Shown piece by piece: positions 33,979 through 41,703 of a DNA stretch of 64,000 nucleotides. Origin of the DNA: Paralvinella palmiformis (Eukaryota; Annelida; Polychaeta; Terebellida; Alvinellidae); the NCBI GenBank assembly GCA_025642065.1, contig JAODUP010000273.1, forward strand, positions 191,001-255,000, in the 5' to 3' direction. The notes under the pieces were generated by a model, which was given only the letters and a program-made list of their open reading frames with translations, did no database searches and had not been told where the DNA came from. The position numbers and the translations under genes were made by a program. Positions within the stretch are counted from its first letter, which is position 1. Every line of letters starts with the position of its first letter.

Positions 33979-35964
33979 GTTCACTAGATTACACCATGTC
34001 ATCCTTTTCCAGCAGCAGTGGTATAATCTTTATTGTCCATTACGTCTTGGTCTCGACATTGACGTATTTGCTAAAAGTTGTGACGTTAAAAAGTCGACGA
34101 TCACCCAGATTGATGTAACTAAAGTGTTCAAAGGAAAATCTGACAAAAAGTAAGGCAATCTCCATAAATCGTTTGTGCGCTATGTATAATTGTGTGTGTG
34201 TGTGTGTGCGTGTGTGTGTGTGTGTGCGTGCAGACATTTGACTACTCTGACCGTTGTTGAATTATGTGCGATTAATGCCTTTTGTTTTACCAAAACAGGA
34301 AACTCGGTACTGTGCAAAATGTAAAAAGGAAACAAATCCCATCCGCAAAGTAAGTACATCTAGGACCAACTACGATACCAATTAATCTACTTCCGTGTTG
34401 TTGTATAGCAATAATTAAGTAGTTTATACATATGAATGGATGGCACCAATTGGACAGTACAGAGACACTAATGCCAATTCAAATGTAAATGTTGTTGTAT
34501 AGCAATAATTACGTAGTTTATATGTTTGAATTTCGTTGCGGAGGTGGGGGGACGAGTATTTGTACTAAATTACTTTATACGTTTATTTCGGAAGAAAACA
34601 TCCCCAATTCTTCCCTTATTGCTCATGAAAGGGAAATATGAAAGGATGGCACCAATTGGACAGTACAGAGACACTAATGCCAATTAAAATGTAAATGATG
34701 TTGTTTTACGAGTACTTCTGTACACACGATGGGCTAAATGAATCGCGGCGAAGTGAACGATGAAACACCCTTCAGGCATAGCCCAGTCGGAGTTTGAACT
34801 CGGGCACTAGTGGTATGTGGCCCGCCACGCTACTAATTAGCCGACGTAGATCGTCCATCGGTTCAGCCGTCGATCTCTGGATTGTCTTGCAGCTTTTAGT
34901 GATATAGCGCAGCTGCGCCCGGGATCATTTGAGTACTTCAGATGTCATCTGTACCAATCGGTAGTTTTCAGAAGTACATTGGAATCTTTAATCGTTACTG
35001 CACGATCACTGTATCCGCGGCCATGTTTGGAGTTTGGAACCTTGTTACTATTATAAACCATCACCAGAAGCGGCCAAGAACGCTATCGGGCGCCTCCGTG
35101 TTCTAGCGGTAGCGCGTTGAACCACAGACCACTGCCACCCGTGTTCGAATCTCGGCATGGGCATATCTGAAGGTTGTTTCATCCTCGACTTCGCTTCATT
35201 ACCTTTGGAGGTCGCTCGGCCCATTTAGCCTACCGTGTGGCCGTAAAACTTCAATCATCGCATACAAGGTAGGCTAAATGGGCCGAGCGACCTCCAAAGG
35301 TAATGAGGTGGAGTGAAGGATGAAACACTCTTCTGATGTAGTCCGGTCGGGGGGGGGGGGTTTAACGCAGGCAGGTGCTATAGGTTCATGGATGAATAAC
35401 GTGAATATTAATTTAGCCCATTTAGCCTACCGTGTGCACAAAAGTGGCCGTAGAATATCGATCATCAAGAACGCCGTCATCCAAGTTCCTTTACTCTCTA
35501 GTGAAAAGTGGCGTTTCTTTACTCGGATACACCGAATCCCATTCATTCCTCCAAGAGAAGGTCAAGCCCGCGGGGCCCTTGTTTGTTTAAGACCTTGTTA
35601 AACCCCCCCGACCGGACTACATCAGAAGATATGTCCATTGCGGTATAAAGATATTTCGGCTGTAGCGAGTTATAACTGATTGTAGCGCATTGAATTTTGT
35701 TTTCATGGTCCGTTGGCTACCTTTTGTCGATTACCTGGTTAGCTGCCAAATAAGTATATCGATCTAATGACTTGAAATATTAAGGCGTAACCTTTTACGC
35801 AGCGGACGTAAATCTCTTCAAGTCGTCCGCACTCGTGCCGATTGTATTTCAATGTTAGATCGTAGTACAATAGAATGTTTATTTTTATTTCCAGAGGCGC
35901 TGCTCCGGGTCCAGGAGGACGGAACACAGGACCGTCAATACAAACCGTGAAAAATTATAGATAA
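19996..35964 (+). CDS. TPGS2: Tubulin polyglutamylase complex subunit 2, complete, 9 coding exons
   Basis: TPGS2 is a non-catalytic subunit of the TTLL1-containing complex that adds glutamate side chains to tubulin, mainly in cilia, basal bodies and neurons (family knowledge). Coding exons are 19996-20056, 21350-21429, 22237-22324, 22506-22658, 22870-22971, 27714-27877, 34013-34149, 34299-34349 and 35895-35964. They sum to 906 nt (301 codons plus TAA), matching the roughly 300-residue vertebrate protein. Recognisable conserved blocks are IVSWEQ (about residue 42), CIMPEDLRNFYLTSNGF (51-67), RFDHRSRIFELD, KAEIWFLDRALRWHFL, YYRLMLVHLGLPQWQY and GISPQAK (up to 216), then VTKVFKGK and a Lys-rich/Gly-Pro C-tail. 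It has a SMI1/KNR4-like fold by family. Every junction has GT/AG and a consistent phase. The start is the ATG pair at 19996/19999; an ATG at 19991 hits TGA after one codon. There is no signal peptide or membrane segment. Confidence 0.93.
20190..20319. repeat. 21-bp minisatellite in TPGS2 intron 1
   Basis: The unit contains GACAGCTCGGCCCCCTTATG; three units are exact at 20221, 20242 and 20263, with degenerate flanks. The period is a multiple of 3, which gives a repetitive reverse ORF that is not a gene. Confidence 0.88.
20801..20836. repeat. GC-rich hairpin in TPGS2 intron 1
   Basis: Arms CAGCCCCGGCCCGAGT and ACTCGGGCTGGGGCTG pair over 16 bases (one G:T) with a TGAC loop. The arms share GGGCCGAGT-like text with the 21-bp minisatellite 500 bases upstream. 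Confidence 0.85.
21350..21429 (+). CDS. TPGS2: TPGS2 coding exon 2
   Basis: The acceptor is TTTCAG|AG and the donor CAG|GTATGA. It encodes EKRHGVCNINMSTKPP...SIVSWEQ; the KPP...SWEQ pattern is typical of TPGS2. It starts in phase 1 and ends in phase 0. Confidence 0.9.
22237..22324 (+). CDS. TPGS2: TPGS2 coding exon 3
   Basis: The acceptor is CTGCAG|AAA and the donor G|GTTTGT (weaker than consensus but frame-consistent). It encodes KFSCIMPEDLRNFYLTSNGF and then LLTWCSKLH, the strongest family block. Confidence 0.93.
22506..22658 (+). CDS. TPGS2: TPGS2 coding exon 4
   Basis: The acceptor is TTGCAG|AG and the donor ACGG|GTATGA, phase 1 to 1. It encodes the GHIEINPLERLIRIG region followed by an acidic linker (VELVDHEDEDK), corresponding to the variable acidic loop of the family. 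Confidence 0.9.
22870..22971 (+). CDS. TPGS2: TPGS2 coding exon 5
   Basis: The acceptor is TCCGCAG|AAA and the donor CCAG|GTAAGA, phase 1 to 1. It encodes PRFDHRSRIFELDPCEGYGK and then VCFVYRNTKP, a conserved beta-strand pair. The following intron is about 4.7 kb. Confidence 0.93.
22972..27713 (+). other. TPGS2 intron 5 (4.7 kb)
   Basis: This is an AT-rich intron with no recognised exon, transposase or SINE head. I see no coding signal in it. Confidence 0.6.
27714..27877 (+). CDS. TPGS2: TPGS2 coding exon 6
   Basis: The acceptor is ATTCCAG|GT and the donor AAG|GTCAGT, phase 1 to 0. It encodes AEIWFLDRALRWHFLADNFA followed by the YYRL...LGLPQWQY...GISPQAK block, the best-conserved C-terminal part of the fold. 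Confidence 0.95.
29813..30370. repeat. Diverged direct duplication around a (TG)n(TA)n tract
   Basis: Copy 1 at about 29813-30030 and copy 2 at about 30122-30370 share GCAAATTACTGAAATCAATT, AAATCTAAAACGTTGAGGCT and GTGTGTTTGTTTCGTTT. Copy 1 has internal deletions. The microsatellite at 30061-30110 lies between them. Confidence 0.8.
30571..30644 (-). repeat. tRNA-like SINE head, reverse strand
   Basis: The reverse complement reads GGTGGCCTAGCGGGTAAGCA (A box) and CACAGGTTCGAATCCCGC (B box). The associated sequence runs towards 30200 and is shared with 29813-30030. Confidence 0.6.
30702..30800 (+). repeat. SINE body, 5' truncated
   Basis: It runs from TGTTTCATGCTTGACTCCG through CCATTTAGCCTACC to GTAAAACACCAATCATCATC. 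It lies in TPGS2 intron 6. Confidence 0.78.
31108..31905 (-). mobile_element. CR1/L2-like LINE 3' region, split by a SINE
   Basis: The reverse complement reads EHVTSVCLAA, LTQQTLLTVV, DYCNSLLYSI, NRFQGIQNSAARIVTNTRNY, DRIMPIIQNLYWLSVR and YINDMAPEYLCEL, in shifted frames. The 3' tail with (ATT)n lies at 31108-31235. A + strand SINE (31335-31510) interrupts it. It lies in TPGS2 intron 6. Confidence 0.78.
31335..31510 (+). repeat. tRNA-derived SINE inside a - strand LINE remnant
   Basis: The family body is clear (TTGGACCACAGATCACTACC ... GTGGCCGTAAAACATC), with a partly deleted A-box region. It separates the LINE pieces at 31108-31334 and 31511-31905. Confidence 0.82.
32636..32681. repeat. (TA)n microsatellite
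   Basis: A TA run in TPGS2 intron 6. Similar runs are at 28587-28640 (TA/TG), 33749-33790 and 33948-33979. Confidence 0.9.
33795..33914 (+). repeat. SINE variant (CCGAGCTATATCAGAAGGG type)
   Basis: A second subfamily body, with GAAGGGTGTTTCATCTTTCA and a 3' end GGCCGTAAAACAGCAATATT instead of the ATC tail. Relatives lie at 57806 and 52861. Confidence 0.75.
34013..34149 (+). CDS. TPGS2: TPGS2 coding exon 7
   Basis: The acceptor TTTTCCAG is followed by CAGCAGTGG, so three tandem NAG acceptors are possible. It encodes QQWYNLYCPLRLGLDIDVFA, then ITQIDVTKVFKGKSDK, matching the QW...KVFK signature after QAK. It ends in phase 2 at AA|GTAAGG. The preceding intron is about 6.1 kb. Confidence 0.88.
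34299..34349 (+). CDS. TPGS2: TPGS2 coding exon 8 (small)
   Basis: This is a 51-nt microexon with acceptor AAACAG|G and donor CAAA|GTAAGT. It encodes KLGTVQNVKRKQIPSAK, a basic stretch equivalent to the Lys-rich tail of the vertebrate protein. Phase is 2 to 2, so it can be skipped without shifting frame. Confidence 0.78.
34397..34698. repeat. Interleaved direct repeats in TPGS2 intron 8
   Basis: Block A (GTTGTTGTATAGCAATAATT) occurs near 34397 and 34491. Block B (GGATGGCACCAATTGGACAG, about 54 bases) occurs at 34438 and 34644. The order is A-B-A-B. Confidence 0.85.
34703..34850 (-). repeat. SINE, reverse strand
   Basis: The reverse complement reads the tRNA-like head, GGGCTATGCCTGAAGGGTGT and the body. 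It lies between the last TPGS2 coding exons. Confidence 0.7.
35088..35416. repeat. Tail-to-tail inverted SINE pair, copy 1
   Basis: A + strand SINE (35088-35259, A box slightly changed to TGTTCTAGCGG) is followed at once by a reverse SINE body (from 35262, ACAAGGTAGGCTAAATGGGC). The unit then ends in TATAGGTTCATGGATGAATA. The junction and the right flank are shared with 53101-53416. Confidence 0.85.
35417..35470 (+). repeat. SINE 3' fragment
   Basis: It reads AGCCCATTTAGCCTACCGTG, then CACAAAAGTGGCCGTAGAAT and an ATC tail remnant, just after the inverted pair. Confidence 0.7.
35895..35964 (+). CDS. TPGS2: TPGS2 terminal coding exon 9
   Basis: The acceptor is TTTCCAG|A. It encodes KGAAPGPGGRNTGPSIQTVK, then NYR and TAA. 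The Gly/Pro-rich tail after a Lys-rich segment follows the vertebrate layout. Confidence 0.8.
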
Positions 35965-36125
35965 TATAATATGGGTTATCTATATAGGTTTATGTTGCTA
36001 ATCAAATTATGAGCACCTGTATTGCGATTCTTTTATCTTGTGTCTTCGTCTGTCCAGGGTATTCACTTAACTATCAACCATCTGGTTGATTATTCAATAA
36101 TGTCAGCTATTTATATGTTATTGAT

Positions 36126-36131
36126 AATAAA
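36126..36131 (+). terminator. Probable TPGS2 polyadenylation signal
   Basis: A canonical AATAAA lies 162 bases after the TPGS2 stop codon and before the 49-bp minisatellite. No transcript end was seen, so its use is inferred. Confidence 0.55.
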
Positions 36132-36658
36132 TTATGATACTGAAATATCGGTGTTCTTTGATAAAAACCAATTTGAATCGACTCCGGAATATAATTAAGT
36201 TAGAATATTTACCTCACTTCTTCGAAGCAGCCTTGATGATAGGGCATTGATAAGCGTACTGCACTGTAAGTCTCCTAGTTGTGGGTTCTAATCCGGCTCG
36301 TACCCGTATTTCTGGTATTTTTTCCTTTGACAGACACCAAGTGTGACAATTGTCGTCTATACGGTAGATGATATAAAGACGCACCCCATAACCATCCTTC
36401 AGCTTATGGACCTAGTAACACTGTGACGTCATTGAACAGGGTCGGGTCATTGTTGTTATAGGATGAGTTTATCTGTCGTATAATAAACAATTGGAATGAA
36501 TTTTAATCATTGTCCCTTCTCCTTTAACATTTACTTTAAAATAAGAGTTCGTTGTATAGAAAGGTGAAAAGATGTTTGTATGTCATTAGTCCCAGAGTGT
36601 ACACACTTATCTACGTTTGAAAATGTTTGTTGTTTAATGGACCACTTTATTTACATGT

Positions 36659-38126
36659 CATATCCGACTGTTATAGTACTAGGGCTGGGTTCAGCATATA
36701 CCGGTGTTAGTCCCTACTGTTATAGAACTAGTGCTGGGTTCGGTATATACCGATGTCATGTCCTACTGTTATAGAACTAGGGCTGGGTTCGGCATATACC
36801 GGTGTTATGTCCTACTGTTATAGAACTAGGGCTGGGTTCGGCATATACCGGTGTTATGTCCTACTGTTATAGAACTAGGGCTGGGTTCGGCATATACCGG
36901 TGTTATGTCCTACTGTTATAGAACTAGGGCTGGGTTCGGCATATACCGGTGTTATGTCCTACTGTTATAGAACTAGGCCTGGGTTCGGCATATACCGGTG
37001 TTATGTCCTACTGTTATAGAACTAGTGCTGGGTTCGGTATATACCGATGTCATGTCCTACTGTTATAGAACTAGGGCTGGGTTCGGCATATACCGGTGTT
37101 ATGTCCTACTGTTAATAGAGCTAGGGCTGGGTTCGATATATACCGATGTCATGTCCTACTGTTATAGAACTAGGGCTAGGTTCGGCATATACCGGTGTTA
37201 TGTCCTACTGTTAATAGAGCTAGGGCTGGGTTCGGTATATACCGATGTCATGTCCTACTGTTATAGAACTAGGGCTGGGTTCGGCATATACCGGTGTCAG
37301 TCCCTACTGTAATAGAACTGGGTTCGGCATATACCGGTGTCAGTCCCTACTGTTATAGAACTAGTGCTGGGTTCGGCATATACCGGTGTTATGTCCTACT
37401 GTTAATAGAACTAGGACTGGGTTTGGCATATACCGGTGCCATATCCTACAGTTATAGAACTAGGGCTGGGTTTGGCATATACTGGTGTCAGTCCCTACTG
37501 TTATAGAACTAGGGCTGGGTTCAGTATATATACCGATGTCAGTCCCTACTGTAATAGAACTGGGTTCGGCATATACCGGTGTCAGTCCCTACTGTTATAG
37601 AACTAGGGCTGGGTTCGGTATACCGTGTTATGTCCTACTGTTATAGAACTAGGGCTGGGTTCGGATATACCGGTCATGTCCTACTGTTATAGAACTAGGG
37701 CTGGGTTCGGATATACCGGTGTCATCCTACTGTTAATAGAACAGGCTGGGTTGGATTACGGTGTCAGTCCTACTGTTATAGAATTAGTGCTGGGTTCAGT
37801 ATATGCCAGCCTTATGTCCTACTGTTATAGAACTAGGGCTGGGTTCGGTCTATACCGGTGTCATATCCTACTGTTAATAGAACATGGACTGGGTTCGGTA
37901 TGTAGCGGTGTCATGTCCTACTGTTATAGAATTAGTGCTGGGTTCAGTATATGCCAGCCTTATGTCCTACTGTTATAGAACTAGGGCTGGGTTCGGTCTA
38001 TACCGGTGTAATATCCTACTGTTAATAGAACATGGACTGGGTTCGGTATATACTGGTGTCTTATCCTATTGTTATAGAACATGGGCTGGGTTCGGTATAT
38101 AGCGGTGTCATATCCTACTGTTAATA
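36659..38126. repeat. 49-bp minisatellite, about 30 units
   Basis: The unit contains TACTGTTATAGAACTAGGGC, TGGGTTCGGCATATACCGGT and GTTATGTCC. Variants with GTCATG or GTCAGT alternate and some units are deleted (37660-37760). The repetitive ORFs here follow from the lack of stops, not from a gene. Confidence 0.94.
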
Positions 38127-39269
38127 TGGGTGTACTGTGACTCACGTGATAAACTCCGTTGATCGGCCATCCATAAAATGGGACAGGATAATACACCAGA
38201 AGAAATAAACACGTCTTTGTTAATTGTGTTGTGATTGTGACCCAAAAAAAGACGTCGATGACAGACATGATTTATTGAGGCTATGTTGACAGTAACAACT
38301 TATCGAAATCAGTCCAGTTATTCAGAATTCAGCTAAATTTTGTAGCCAAACGATTGTGTTATGTTTTGTAATCGACCACATTTTGGAACAATGGAAACTT
38401 AGATACTTGGTTGAAAAGCTGTTTATTTGTACCACATGTACACATGCATGCCTTATTTGTTCCTTCTTTTCGTTCAGTTGAGATTGGCCAATTCCTTCGA
38501 TCAGTGATTGGACAGACACACACAAGTGGCCAAATTTGGCCAAATTTACTACTTCGATTTAATTGAAACTTCACCACAATAAGTAATTAGTGAATGGCAT
38601 AGCCGTTTACAGCCATTATTTAAGACCTTACAATTCATGGTCGTGTATTTGTTTAGTTCTGAAGCCGAGTTTAGAGAACAACAAAGCAACAGCGATTCGT
38701 TCATCTTATGATCATAATATATGGTAATTTCGCCTAAATATGACCATTCCCCTAAAGCTGACCACTTTTGTTCGCCCAGAAACGCTAATGCTTCCTCGTG
38801 TACATGAATTGGCTATGGGGTTGTTTTTGGCGTCATCTACTGGTACTATCAGGTCGACATGAGGCACCCGTTGTTATCAAGTGGTGTTTTGAATTAGGGT
38901 GGGCGGTAAGTTGAGGTGTGAATAACACATGTTTGCATAATAGTTTCACTTTTAAACTTTTCTCAGTCTTCCCACTAAGTAAATAGTATATTATAGAGCA
39001 GAAGTAAGTCAGTCATAGGCTCAACACGTTTATAAAATGTCTTTTTAAGTGGGTTTTGTGTGTGAAAACTATTCCTTCTTGTATTTCTATTCTAGAATGT
39101 GTATCTAGTCAACTTCCCCTAAATCTGGCCATCGTATACTCCTAAACATGGCCATGGCCAGGATTGGGTCTGAAGTGGCTAGGTTTGGGTTAATGTCAAA
39201 TACATTTTACAGTTATGAAGACCAATCGTTGTATAAAACGAAATCCACACTCAAAGTCCATACACACTA

Positions 39270-40555
39270 GGCTTTGGGATGACATGGTAAAAGCAGTTCA
39301 ACAGTCAAACCACATTTAATGTACAACGGGCAACACTACAAACCCACCTCAATGGGAAGATAACACTTAATGCACAGCCGGGCAGGATTTCCTGGTTCAC
39401 TTACCAACAGGAGAGAAAACTGGTTGACTATGCATGTAATCGGGCAGACAATGGGTTTAGGATTCGGCAAGAAACAGTTTCTAATATATGCTGAGCAGTA
39501 TGCGAAAAATGTATGGTGTGTAGTTCAAAGATGGAAAGCCATCAAACAAGTGGTGGCATAAAACGCTGAAACGACACCCTGATCTGAAATTAAGAAAACC
39601 AGAACCAACAGCAGCTGTTCGTCATCAGGGTATAGACCGGGAAGTTGTGAAATTATACTTCGAAGCAATTCGTCTGACCTTGCTTAAGCACAACATGTTT
39701 AATAAAGCTGGCGCCAAAATTTGGAACATGGATGAAACTGGAAATCTGCATAGTAAATCAAGTGGAAACAAGGAATTGATAACAGTTATTCCAGCAGTTA
39801 ATGCTGATGGTGGGGAGACACCACCACATATGATACCCAAGGGGAAGACCAATTGGGTTCTAAATAGTTTTGAGTTGAAGCTGCTCCTAACGGTACGATC
39901 TGGAATAGCGACGACAGAAATATAGGTAATGAATGTTCTTAAATTCTGATTGTAGATGGCCATGATTCACATAATTTTATCGAATTACTGGAGACTGCAG
40001 TGACCAATAAAATAATAGTAACTGAACTTCCTGCACACACGTAAAACTGGCTCCAGCCTTGTGACCGTTTTCTGTTTGGTCCACTCAAGATATACTATAA
40101 TGAACAATCCCAGCAAATGATGTATAATTATCCTGGAGTTGTTGTGGGGAAGGCAAACTTCACAGGTCTCTTTGCAAAGGGTTGGGAGAAGGCTATAATC
40201 AGCGATCATGTCAGATCCGGATTCAAAGCTTGTTCATTTTCCCATTCAATCCCAGGGCAATTCCAGAAAAGGCATACATGCTAAACCTATTATATGCATC
40301 ACATGCTAATCGATCGCATTCAACGTCAGATAATCGAGACCCAACAAACCCTTTAACCTCTAAACATTACGAATCTGTGAAAGATTTAATTCTAGCACCT
40401 GAATTGGTTGATGTATCAGGAAGAAACCTCTCCACGAATAATGACGCCATTATTGATGATATCAAAAATTGGAAACCTGTTGCCTCCTTGTATGGGTCTC
40501 AGGAGATCAAAAGCAGTGTTTCGAGTCATGCTATGGCCTTGGATAACATCTATTA
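39270..40555 (+). pseudogene. DDE transposase pseudogene (pogo/Tigger, CENP-B/jerky type)
   Basis: In order: a HTH-like start (DDMVKAVQQSNHI), WNMDETGN (first Asp), NADGGETPPHMIPKGK, LIVDGHDSHNF (second Asp), TELPAHT-stop-NWLQPCDRFLFGPLK (third Asp in the LQP.D position) and a C-terminal tail to about 40555. Frameshifts near 39580 and 39925 and the TAA near 40042 kill it. The DDE_1 family is clear. Confidence 0.8.
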
Positions 40556-40599
40556 GACCCTTCCTATGGGCACTGGAAACAACTCAAGGGCAGAATTCT

Positions 40600-41060
40600 A
40601 TAGTGATTATGGCGGACGTGAATATGGAGAGCAAAGTAGAAAGCGGCGAAGGGGGAAATGGGTCCGGGGCAACACCCGTGGCCCTATCTGTCGACGATGT
40701 TTCGGTTCTTGTCAAGGAAGAGCCTGAGGTTCATCAAGCGGCGCCTGACTGCCCTCCAAGAGGCAACACCGGATGAACAGGCATCAGACCATACGGACGA
40801 AGACGACGATTTATTTGTTAAAAACCGCGACAATTCAACAGCTCTAATGCAGCTTGGTGAGTTTCTGCCGATTCGATCTACAGAGACGATGACAGTCGCG
40901 GCATGGCCACTCATCAAGCGGCTGCTCGTCGCAATAAACATTCCTTTGCCTGCGAGCGCCTGTTCATTGCAGCACGTCTTCACCCCACTGATCAGTTTTT
41001 CCTGAAGTCGAACAAAGGCTTTGTTCGATGAACTCAAGGTGGCAGCACATTTGAACGTCT
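40600..41060 (+). pseudogene. hAT-like transposase C-terminal remnant
   Basis: It reads TVAAWPLIKRLLVAINIPLP, ASACSLQHVFTPLISFS, then after a shift TKALFDELKVAAHLNV. This resembles the hAT dimerisation end (PASSAPVERVFS...). The upstream MADVNMESKVESGEGG segment is acidic and unplaced. It could be a ZBED/hAT insertion in the Tigger-like element. Confidence 0.55.
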
Positions 41061-41703
41061 GTGAATTTTCTTATCTTTTGTATATATTTGATTATTAGTC
41101 TTTGTGTTACAAATTGTTTTATCTTCTACTACTACCTTAACCTTTATTTCAATTACTTTTAGAAAACAGTTTTACTTTTTTGCCCAAGTAGTTTTCAAGA
41201 GGTTTACTTCTACTCAAGTACAAAATAAAAGTAGTTCAGTCAACCCTATACATATGGGGGTGAAACGGGGTTCTGCATATATCTGACCTCCGATACTTTT
41301 TCGAGGGGATATTAGAGGGGCTTATAGACTTCGGTGTACAAAGGTGTAAACAGAGGGTCTTGTCGATTTTCCATTTTTGAGACTTTCAGTAAAGTTTAGA
41401 TATCTTAGGTTCCAAAAGAGTATTTAAAATGTGGTGGATCCTTAAAATTCGGTGTTTCGCCTAGCTGCCGAGCAACCACCCCATGCCCAAATCAAACTAG
41501 CCTCGTTCTCCTAGTCACACGTTTCGGCTTACTTCCTCGTGTTAGCCTTTAAATAACAAATGGGTTGCATTGATGGTATGATTGTTGGATGTACAAACCA
41601 CTCTTTATTCCAGTATAATCACATTAAAGAAAGGGTGGCCAGGATTAGGTGAAAAGTACGTATTCGCCGGCCCAGAATAGGTTTAAATGTGGCCAGGACA
41701 GGG

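Larger units (their letters stand above)
38733..41703 (+). mobile_element. pogo/Tigger-like DNA transposon, dead
   Basis: The transposase body is flanked by copies of CCTAAANNTGRCCAY: forward at 38733, 38751, 39118 and 39141; reversed at 41635 and 41689. These look like subterminal transposase-binding sites. The true ends and target duplication were not found, so the limits are the outermost motifs. Confidence 0.6.

Noticed and set aside
36580..38102. ORFs with repeated YCYRTRAGFGIYRC
   Set aside because: Generated by the 49-bp minisatellite; the period is not a codon multiple, so the frames rotate.
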